The notes beneath the pieces were generated by a model, which was not told the origin of the DNA, ran no database searches, and was given only the letters and a program-made list of their open reading frames with translations. A DNA stretch of 5,523 bases from Candidatus Gastranaerophilales bacterium. Its GTDB lineage: Bacteria > Cyanobacteriota > Vampirovibrionia > Gastranaerophilales > UBA9971. The stretch covers positions 1 through 5,523 of the forward strand of contig JANQGS010000265.1 of NCBI GenBank assembly GCA_028277195.1, given 5' to 3'. Of the stretch, positions 1 to 5,142 are shown in pieces; position 1 is the stretch's first letter; the number at the start of each line of letters is the position of its first letter. Position numbers and translations under genes: made by a program.

Positions 1-30
1 TTCAGAACTGATGGGTTGAGAGATTATTTT

Positions 31-879
31 TTAAAACAGCTTTAACTGCTCCTCAGAGCACCTCTCAAAATCCTTTATGTTGACAGCTCCGAGCTTTGAG
101 GAAATATTATCAATATAATGCACCAGGAATGCCTCGGGTGTTTCCGGCTCAACCAGGGCCTTCCACTCCTTTATGCCGTGATGCGAGGCTATAATATGGG
201 CTAACTCAGGCAAGTCATTCTGGTTTGCCCAGCTAAACCCCCAGTGTATATGGTTTATCCATATTTTTTCAAATTCGGCATCCCTTGCAATTGCGCCGGT
301 CTCCCCATCAAAAACATATTCAAACATTTTGCCCAGGTCATGGACAATACAGCCTGCTATGACAAGTTCCCGGTTTACATCGGTATAAATCGCACCAAAC
401 AAAACCTTTGCAATGTTTATACACTCCCATGTGTGCTGCATTAAACCGCCTGTGTAGTTATGGTGGATTTTTTCCGAGGCCGGCGTTAAGGTATAGAGCT
501 CTTCATTCTCAACTATTACCTTTAAAACAGCCTTTTTAAGTTTTACGTGCTCAAAAGACTCGATTAATTCGTAGATTTTGCCCAGCAAATCCTTTTTTTC
601 CGCGTCACAAAGCCCTATGCTTTCCTCCCTGACGAGTTCTAATGAGTATAAAATGTAGTTATTATAATTTTCATTATGCTCATATTTTTTTATTTTAATG
701 ATATTACCGGTTTTAAGAACGTTTTTTGGTGTTTTTTCAAGCGCTTCCTGCCATATAACGCAATTAAACAACTCATCCGTCCTGTTTCCCTTGAGCTGCA
801 ATTTTGCCATTCTGGTACTTGCCTGTGTATCCTTAAATACCAGGCTAATAATCCTGTATTCACTGTCCTCTCTTAACAC
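31..879 (-). CDS. yhaM: YhaM-type 3'-5' exoribonuclease (OB-fold plus HD domain)
   Basis: Predicted 282-residue cytoplasmic nuclease of the YhaM family, whose studied members are metal-dependent enzymes that trim single-stranded RNA or DNA from the 3' end. Residues about 1-85 look like an OB-fold nucleic-acid-binding domain rich in beta strands. Residues about 135-265 form an HD phosphohydrolase domain with the expected metal ligands: H139/H140 and H149 in the KIHHNYTGGLMQHT stretch, the H180-D181 doublet in IVHDLGK, H210/H212, H233-H234 in ASHHG, and D257 in the HYIDN segment. The length is slightly below the roughly 310 residues of Bacillus YhaM. The start is GTG, chosen because an AAGGA lies 8 nt upstream and a stop codon in the same frame lies just before it. 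It is the last visible gene of the minus-strand cluster, 12 nt after the hydrolase stop. The family call is strong from motif order; RNA versus DNA preference cannot be read from sequence. Confidence 0.88.
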   Translation of the reverse strand: MLREDSEYRIISLVFKDTQASTRMAKLQLKGNRTDELFNCVIWQEALEKTPKNVLKTGNIIKIKKYEHNENYNNYILYSLELVREESIGLCDAEKKDLLGKIYELIESFEHVKLKKAVLKVIVENEELYTLTPASEKIHHNYTGGLMQHTWECINIAKVLFGAIYTDVNRELVIAGCIVHDLGKMFEYVFDGETGAIARDAEFEKIWINHIHWGFSWANQNDLPELAHIIASHHGIKEWKALVEPETPEAFLVHYIDNISSKLGAVNIKDFERCSEEQLKLF

Positions 880-887
880 TCGCTTTT

Positions 888-892
888 TCCTT
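888..892 (-). promoter_or_regulatory. Ribosome binding site deciding the GTG start of the YhaM-type gene
   Basis: On the minus strand this reads AAGGA, 8 nt before the GTG at 879. It touches the TAA stop of the hydrolase (894-892), so terminating ribosomes could reinitiate here. No ATG lies nearer, which supports GTG as the start. Confidence 0.65.
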
Positions 893-1701
893 TATGTTTT
901 ATACGCTTCCATGTTCCTGTCCTTAAGTATCGGGAATGCTTCCCTTGTTTTTTTCTGGTATTTAAGGTCAATTTCAGCCATCATAACACCCTCATCCGTT
1001 CCTGCTGAGGCAATAATATCTCCCCATGGGTTTATTACCATTGACATCCCCAGGTTTTGCCGTTTTATGCCAACCCTTCCGCACTGGTTAACGGTTACCA
1101 CATATGATAAATTTTCTATAGCCCTTGCCTTATGAAGGGTTATCCAGTGCTCATATTTAGGATAAGGGAAGGCCGCTACGTTTGTTATAATATCAGCCCC
1201 CGCATATGCCAGGCATCGGTATAATTCCGGGAATCGTACGTCAAAACATATTGTAAGCCCGATTTTCCCTATGTCAGTCCGGACTATATTGGCCGCACAC
1301 CCGGGAGTTACGAATTTGCCTTCCTCGCTGCCGTGGTAGTTAAAAAGGTGGATTTTGTGGTATTTGCCGATGATTTCGCCCTGCCTGTCCAGCACTACAG
1401 AGGTGTTTTTATGGTCACCGCCGGGCATTTTCTCCACATAGCTTCCTGCTACTATGTTTGCGGAATATTTTTTTGCCAGTTTAGACATTAAATCGGTTGT
1501 CGGGCCGCCGGGTATAGGCTCAGCGTACTTTAGCACGTCATTATGGTCAACTCCCGTGTTAAATACCTCGGGCAACACGATTAAGTCAGGCTTAAACCAG
1601 CTGTAGCGGTCAATATAGTCTTTTACCTTACTGAGGTTTGCCTGTTTATTGCCGATTTCCGGCTGTATTTGTATTCCTAGTATCCTGGGTTTGTTTGTCA
1701 T
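892..1701 (-). CDS. Nitrilase-superfamily carbon-nitrogen hydrolase, probable omega-amidase type
   Basis: A complete 269-residue amidase of the nitrilase superfamily (single alpha-beta-beta-alpha domain, cytoplasmic). The catalytic Glu-Lys-Cys triad is visible: E45 in IVLPEVFNTG, K116 in GKYHKIHLF, and C152 in LTICFDVRFPEL. The usual supporting segments are also present, including GSEEGKF after the lysine, the HWITLHKARAIEN stretch, and MSMVINPWGDII near the C terminus. The FDVRFPEL context and the DPWG-like end resemble the NIT2/YafV/MtnU branch, whose members hydrolyse the amide of 2-oxoglutaramate or 2-oxosuccinamate. That substrate assignment is inference; other small aliphatic amides or N-carbamoyl compounds are possible. 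It follows the DAHP synthase by 8 nt and precedes the YhaM-type gene in the same operon. The start is ATG with AGGA 6 nt upstream. Confidence 0.87.
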   Translation of the reverse strand: MTNKPRILGIQIQPEIGNKQANLSKVKDYIDRYSWFKPDLIVLPEVFNTGVDHNDVLKYAEPIPGGPTTDLMSKLAKKYSANIVAGSYVEKMPGGDHKNTSVVLDRQGEIIGKYHKIHLFNYHGSEEGKFVTPGCAANIVRTDIGKIGLTICFDVRFPELYRCLAYAGADIITNVAAFPYPKYEHWITLHKARAIENLSYVVTVNQCGRVGIKRQNLGMSMVINPWGDIIASAGTDEGVMMAEIDLKYQKKTREAFPILKDRNMEAYKT

Positions 1702-1707
1702 TGTATT

Positions 1708-1711
1708 TCCT
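1708..1711 (-). promoter_or_regulatory. Ribosome binding site of the C-N hydrolase, overlapping the upstream stop
   Basis: AGGA on the minus strand, 6 nt before the ATG at 1701. It overlaps the TAG stop of the DAHP synthase gene (1712-1710), the usual arrangement for translational coupling within an operon. Confidence 0.6.
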
Positions 1712-2723
1712 ACAGTTCCCGCTTCAATACAGGCGCTATGCCTTTTAATTCAGCGTAAAGCTCCTCAAACTGTTCGGGGTACAATGATTGTGCCCCGTCA
1801 CAAAGCGCTGTTTCCGGGCAATTATGGACTTCCACGGTAATGCCGTCCGCCCCGGCGGCTATTGCAGCCCTTGACATAGGCGCAACCTTATCCCGTAAGC
1901 CGGTTGCATGGCTCGGGTCAACAATTATAGGCAAATGGCTGAGCTTTTTAATGACAGGAATCGCTGAAATATCCAGTGTATTGCGCGTTGAGGTTTCAAA
2001 GGTGCGAATTCCCCTTTCACAAAGGATAACATTCCTGTTTCCTCCTGCCATAATGTATTCAGCAGACATTAACAGCTCTTCTATAGTTGCAGAAAGCCCT
2101 CTTTTAATCAGCACGGGTTTCCTGATATGCCCAAGTTCCCTTAACAGGTTAAAATTCTGCATATTACGAGCCCCAACCTGGAGTATATCAACGTATTTAA
2201 GGCAGACCTCAATCTGGGAAATTTCCATTATCTCAGAAACAATTGCCATGTTATACCTGTCAGCAACTTGCCTTAAGTGTTGCAAACCCTTTTCACCGAG
2301 GCCCTGGAAGCTGTAGGGAGATGTCCTCGGCTTAAACGCCCCGCCTCTCAGGAGTTTTACCCCGCATTTATTGAGCGTTTCCGCTACAGCCTCGACCTGC
2401 TCAAGGGATTCTACGGCGCATGGTCCTGCTATAACGGCAATTTTATTGCCTCCTATTTCTGCGTCCCTTATTTTTATAACAGTGTCTTCATTTTTGAATG
2501 TCCTGCCAGCGAGTTTATAGCTGGAGGTTATTTTTATGACCTCCTGCACGCCTTCCATCACTTCAATATCCCTTTTGTCCTGTACTGCCCTGCCTCCGAC
2601 AGCTCCTATGACTGTATTTATTTCGCCCCTGGATATATGGGTGTCAAAACCCTTTGATTTGATTAAATCCGCTACTTTCTGCACTGCATCATCTGACGCG
2701 CCCGGTTCCATTACTATTAACAT
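1710..2723 (-). CDS. aroF: 3-deoxy-7-phosphoheptulonate (DAHP) synthase, type I-beta with N-terminal regulatory domain
   Basis: Catalyses condensation of phosphoenolpyruvate and erythrose 4-phosphate to DAHP, the committed step of aromatic amino acid synthesis. Residues about 1-65 form a small ferredoxin-like domain of the kind that gives Tyr/Phe feedback control in the Thermotoga maritima enzyme. The catalytic barrel follows, with IAGPCAVES (98-106), LRGGAFKPRTSPYSFQG (125-141), GARNMQNFNLL (184-194), PVLIKRG (203-209), CERGIRTFE (235-243) and IIVDPSHATG (266-275). The metal ligands fall at C102, H272, E298 and D309, the same positions I recall for the 338-residue Thermotoga protein; this one has 337 residues and looks intact. 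The start is ATG with AAGGAG 5 nt upstream. It lies 36 nt after the Bax-inhibitor-like gene and 8 nt before the hydrolase. The symbol aroF is used loosely, as naming varies between species. Confidence 0.95.
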   Translation of the reverse strand: MLIVMEPGASDDAVQKVADLIKSKGFDTHISRGEINTVIGAVGGRAVQDKRDIEVMEGVQEVIKITSSYKLAGRTFKNEDTVIKIRDAEIGGNKIAVIAGPCAVESLEQVEAVAETLNKCGVKLLRGGAFKPRTSPYSFQGLGEKGLQHLRQVADRYNMAIVSEIMEISQIEVCLKYVDILQVGARNMQNFNLLRELGHIRKPVLIKRGLSATIEELLMSAEYIMAGGNRNVILCERGIRTFETSTRNTLDISAIPVIKKLSHLPIIVDPSHATGLRDKVAPMSRAAIAAGADGITVEVHNCPETALCDGAQSLYPEQFEELYAELKGIAPVLKREL

Positions 2724-2728
2724 GGTTA

Positions 2729-2734
2729 CTCCTT
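2729..2734 (-). promoter_or_regulatory. Ribosome binding site of the DAHP synthase
   Basis: A full AAGGAG on the minus strand with 5 nt to the ATG at 2723, within the 36-nt gap after the membrane-protein gene. A TATAAA just upstream of it is too close to the start to serve as a useful promoter, so the gene is probably co-transcribed from further upstream. Confidence 0.7.
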
Positions 2735-2759
2735 TTTTATAACTAAAAATATCGTTTAA

Positions 2760-3494
2760 TTACCTTGAGCGCAACTTTGCCAGAAGCCTCACGAGCTCTA
2801 TATAGAGCCATATCAGGGTAACCATAAGCCCAAATGCGCCATACCATTCCATGTATTTAGGCAGGTTTGACCGGGAGCCCCTCTCAATAAAATCAAAGTC
2901 AAGCACAAGGTTTAATGATGCGACTATAACGACAACAACGCTGAAACCTATGCCAAACAGCCCTGTATCATGTATAAAAGGCACGGTTATCCCAAAAAAC
3001 CCAAGAATAAATGAAAACAGGTAATAAAGCGCAATTGCCCCGGTAGCGGCAAATACGCCCATGCGGAAATTATCGGTCACCCTGATTACTCTCGCCTTAT
3101 AAACCAGCAAAAGGCTGAATAGCACAAAAAAGGTTAAACATACCGCCTGGAAAGCGATGCCCGGGAATATTGATTCCATATAGCCCGAGAAACACCCCAG
3201 GAAAACACCTTCAAAGAGAGCATATACAGGAGCGGTGATTCCTGATAATTGCTTATTGAATACTGTAACCAGGGCAGTAATAAATCCGCCTATAGCGCCT
3301 ATAATCATCCATACCTGCACAAGGTTTGTACCGCCGAACATCATCCAGCTTAAAAATGCCATACCCGCCGCCAGCAGCAGCAGTATGCCTATTTTGTTTA
3401 TAGTGCCGTCAATTGTCATTATGTCTGTGGAATAAAATGATTGCTCCCGGGTTTTCAGGGCATTTTCGCTTAATAACGGGTTTGTGGCTCGCAT
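2760..3494 (-). CDS. Bax inhibitor-1/YccA family integral membrane protein
   Basis: A 244-residue polytopic protein of the inner membrane. About seven hydrophobic helices can be drawn, roughly at residues 32-52, 58-78, 84-104, 110-131, 146-168, 177-198 and 216-237. The soluble N-terminal segment of about 30 residues begins MRATNPLLSE, resembling the RSSNP-type opening of the bacterial BaxI_1 subfamily. The DFDFIE stretch (199-204) and the EWYGAFGL segment (216-223) are also typical of that subfamily. Related proteins of the TMBIM/BI-1 group have been studied as pH-sensitive calcium leak channels, but the role of this bacterial branch is not established and I assign none. The C terminus is basic. 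It is the first gene of the minus-strand cluster, starting at an ATG with AAGGAG 8 nt upstream. No cleavable signal peptide is evident. Confidence 0.87.
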   Translation of the reverse strand: MRATNPLLSENALKTREQSFYSTDIMTIDGTINKIGILLLLAAGMAFLSWMMFGGTNLVQVWMIIGAIGGFITALVTVFNKQLSGITAPVYALFEGVFLGCFSGYMESIFPGIAFQAVCLTFFVLFSLLLVYKARVIRVTDNFRMGVFAATGAIALYYLFSFILGFFGITVPFIHDTGLFGIGFSVVVVIVASLNLVLDFDFIERGSRSNLPKYMEWYGAFGLMVTLIWLYIELVRLLAKLRSR

Positions 3495-3502
3495 TATCTC
3501 TT

Positions 3503-3508
3503 CTCCTT
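3503..3508 (-). promoter_or_regulatory. Ribosome binding site of the Bax-inhibitor-like gene
   Basis: AAGGAG on the minus strand, 8 nt before the ATG at 3494. It contrasts with the opposite gene, metX, which has no such site. Confidence 0.7.
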
Positions 3509-3523
3509 AAATTATTCAATACG

Positions 3524-3534
3524 ATTATATTATA
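3524..3534 (-). promoter_or_regulatory. Probable sigma-70 -10 element(s) for the minus-strand operon
   Basis: On the minus strand this reads TATAATATAAT, two perfect -10 hexamers overlapping by one base. Using the nearer one (3529-3524), transcription would start near 3517, giving a leader of about 23 nt that contains the AAGGAG site. No good -35 hexamer is seen at 16-18 nt; the region is simply AT-rich. The leader is too short for a riboswitch or attenuator. Confidence 0.5.
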
Positions 3535-3565
3535 AAATCTTGATTATTTAAATTAATGGTAACTA

Positions 3566-3578
3566 TTTTTTCTTTTTT
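3566..3578. promoter_or_regulatory. T6-C-T6 tract, candidate UP element between the divergent promoters
   Basis: Two runs of six T separated by one C. Measured from the predicted starts, it lies at about -57 to -45 for metX and about -49 to -61 for the minus-strand operon. That is the zone where AT-rich UP elements contact the alpha subunit of RNA polymerase. The reading is positional inference only; a bent-DNA spacer with no specific role is the alternative. Confidence 0.3.
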
Positions 3579-3587
3579 ACAGCCGTT

Positions 3588-3616
3588 TTCTTAAACTAAA
3601 CTCATTCTGGTATAAT
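3588..3616 (+). promoter_or_regulatory. metX promoter: extended -10 TGG-TATAAT, weak -35
   Basis: A perfect extended -10 is present: TG at 3608-3609 and TATAAT at 3611-3616. The hexamer 17 nt upstream is TTCTTA (3588-3593), only a half match to TTGACA, but an extended -10 can work without a good -35. The predicted start of transcription is about 3623-3624, on or one base before the metX ATG. This leaves no room for a leader. Confidence 0.65.
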
Positions 3617-3623
3617 TGATACA

Positions 3624-4739
3624 ATGAAAACACTTGTTAAGACAAAATTTTTTTCCTTTGAAGAAAAAATTAAACTGGAAAATGGCCTTGAGTTTGGGCC
3701 TGTAACTGTTGCGTATGAGACCTATGGTGAGCTAAATAAAGACTGCGACAATGCAATCCTTATCCTGCACGCACTCTCAGGTGATGCCCACGCTGCCGGT
3801 TACCACTCGCCGGAAGATAAAAAGCCGGGGTGGTGGGATGCAATGATAGGCCCGGGAAAAGCTTTTGACACCAATAAATATTTTTTAATATGCTCGAACT
3901 TCCTGGGGGGCTGCAAGGGCACTACAGGCCCCTCCTCAATAAACCCGCAAACCAATAAGCCCTATGGTATGGACTTTCCAATTATTACTGTTGAGGATAT
4001 GGTTAAAATCCAGAAAAAACTGATTGACCACCTGGGAATAAAAAAACTGCTAAACGTTGCGGGCGGTTCGCTGGGGGGTATGCAGGCTTTTGAATGGGCC
4101 ATATTGTATCCTGATGCGGTGCGTTCTGTTGCTGTTATAGCTTCCTCTACAAGGCTTTCTTCCCAGAACATCGCTTTTAACGAGGTCGGCAGGAATGCGA
4201 TTATTTCTGACCCTGACTGGAATAACGGGGATTATTACGATAAAGCTCCCCCTGCAAGAGGGCTTGCGCTTGCCAGGATGATAGGGCACATAACCTATTT
4301 AAGCGAAGAATCAATGCACAAAAAGTTCGGCAGGAAATTGCAGGACAAAAAACATATTGATTTTAACTTTGATGTTAACTTCCGGGTGGAAAGCTATCTC
4401 AGGTATCAGGGAAAGAGCTTTGTAGACAGGTTTGACGCTAACAGCTACCTCTTTATTACAAAGGCCATGGACTATTTTGACCTGCATGAAAAATACGGTT
4501 CACTGGCACATGCTTTTAAGGACAGCAAATCACAATTTTTATTTATAACTTTTTCCACTGACTGGCTTTTTCCCCCGGAGGAACTGAAAAATGCTGCAAG
4601 AACGCTAATGAGCCTGGGCAAGGAAGTTACCTACTGTAATATTGACGCCCCATTCGGTCATGATTCTTTTCTGTTGGAGTTTGAGCACCAATCAAAAATT
4701 ATAAGCAATTTTTTAAGCAGTGCAGTGGATAAACAGTAA
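3624..4739 (+). CDS. metX: Homoserine O-acetyltransferase (MetX)
   Basis: A 371-residue cytoplasmic alpha/beta-hydrolase-fold acyltransferase that transfers an acetyl group from acetyl-CoA to L-homoserine, entering methionine synthesis. The family hallmarks are intact: VAYETYGELN (29-38), ILHALSGDAHAAG (47-59), CSNFLGGCKGTTGPSS (90-105), the nucleophile elbow AGGSLGGMQ with S149, the acid D313 in FSTDWLFPP, and H346 in APFGHDSFLLE. The length is typical. Some MetX proteins use succinyl-CoA, and specificity cannot be settled by eye. The ATG at 3624 is the only reasonable start: an in-frame stop lies at 3597-3599 and no ATG, GTG or TTG lies between. No Shine-Dalgarno site precedes it, and the -10 box ends 7 nt before it, suggesting a leaderless mRNA. 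It stands alone on the plus strand with no other methionine gene nearby. Confidence 0.94.
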   Translation: MKTLVKTKFFSFEEKIKLENGLEFGPVTVAYETYGELNKDCDNAILILHALSGDAHAAGYHSPEDKKPGWWDAMIGPGKAFDTNKYFLICSNFLGGCKGTTGPSSINPQTNKPYGMDFPIITVEDMVKIQKKLIDHLGIKKLLNVAGGSLGGMQAFEWAILYPDAVRSVAVIASSTRLSSQNIAFNEVGRNAIISDPDWNNGDYYDKAPPARGLALARMIGHITYLSEESMHKKFGRKLQDKKHIDFNFDVNFRVESYLRYQGKSFVDRFDANSYLFITKAMDYFDLHEKYGSLAHAFKDSKSQFLFITFSTDWLFPPEELKNAARTLMSLGKEVTYCNIDAPFGHDSFLLEFEHQSKIISNFLSSAVDKQ

Positions 4740-4771
4740 CTGCCACCTATTAATATTCGTTGCCAAAAACT
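4740..4771. other. 32-bp convergent gap between metX and the flagellar gene, no clear terminator
   Basis: Only weak inverted repeats occur around it: ATTCGT (4755-4760) with ACGAAT (4777-4782), a 6-bp stem with a 16-nt loop, and GCAGT (4722-4726) with ACTGC (4739-4743). Neither is GC-rich or followed by a T run in either direction, so no intrinsic terminator is called. Confidence 0.5.
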
Positions 4772-5134
4772 TTAACACGAATCGTCAAAAAGCCGGGGTT
4801 CCTGTTCTTTTTTAAATTTATAGGAGGAGATTGCTCTCGCATGGGTTTTAAGTTTTTTTAATTCATCCCCTATCAGTTCTTTTCGGGTCTTAATAAGGTT
4901 CAGGTTTTCGTTTTCCAACTCCTGTATTTTTCCCCAGGTCTCCATGAGTTCTGTATTTTTTAAGGCTGTAAACTCTTCTTTCGAAGTTCCGGTAAGGTTT
5001 TTCAGGGTTTTTACCAGGATGTCCTTGTTTTTAAGGAGTTCCGTAAATTTTTCATTAAAGTCCTCATCCGGGGAGTTCAGTAATGAATTTATTTCCAGGT
5101 TTATTTCCAGTAAATTTTCAACGGTTTTTTTCAT
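4772..5134 (-). CDS. fliT: Small helical protein downstream of fliS, probable flagellar chaperone FliT
   Basis: A 120-residue, soluble, almost wholly helical protein. It is rich in Leu, Lys and Glu with heptad-like spacing (for example LLEINLEINSLL at 8-19 and IQELENENLNLIKTRKEL at 70-87), interrupted near 48-52 by a Gly/Thr turn. FliT-type chaperones bind the filament cap protein FliD before export and are small helical bundles usually encoded just after fliS. Position is therefore the main argument: it starts 8 nt after the fliS stop. Sequence similarity in this family is low, and a FlgN-like chaperone or an unrelated coiled-coil protein is possible. The C terminus (PRLFDDSC) is polar and probably flexible. 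The ATG has no good Shine-Dalgarno site, so translation may depend on ribosomes finishing fliS. It is the last gene of the operon, converging on metX. Confidence 0.6.
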   Translation of the reverse strand: MKKTVENLLEINLEINSLLNSPDEDFNEKFTELLKNKDILVKTLKNLTGTSKEEFTALKNTELMETWGKIQELENENLNLIKTRKELIGDELKKLKTHARAISSYKFKKEQEPRLFDDSC

Positions 5135-5142
5135 AAAAATTT

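Noticed and set aside
698..1135. Plus-strand open frame of 145 codons
   Set aside because: Antisense to the YhaM-type and hydrolase genes, spans the junction of two strongly supported genes, shows no recognisable domain and has no upstream ribosome binding site that I can see.
1840..2316. Plus-strand open frame of 158 codons
   Set aside because: Lies wholly antisense to conserved DAHP synthase sequence; its hydrophobic and serine-rich composition is what the reverse frame of that gene would give.
2277..2657. Plus-strand open frame of 126 codons rich in Phe and Tyr
   Set aside because: Antisense shadow of the DAHP synthase N-terminal half; composition is biased and no family is recognised.
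2724..2759. Possible separate promoter (TATAAA) before the DAHP synthase gene
   Set aside because: The box ends inside the run leading into the AAGGAG site, so a transcript starting from it would lack the ribosome binding site, and no -35 is seen.
3495..3623. SAM riboswitch or T-box ahead of metX
   Set aside because: The region is short and AT-rich with no paired GC helices or recognisable motif, and the best promoter lies immediately at the ATG.
4050..4289. Minus-strand open frame of 79 codons inside metX
   Set aside because: Overlaps the conserved nucleophile region of MetX, and its sequence resembles no family I know.
4755..4782. Inverted repeat ATTCGT/ACGAAT as a bidirectional terminator
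   Set aside because: Only a 6-bp stem with a 16-nt loop, low GC, and no T run after it on either strand.
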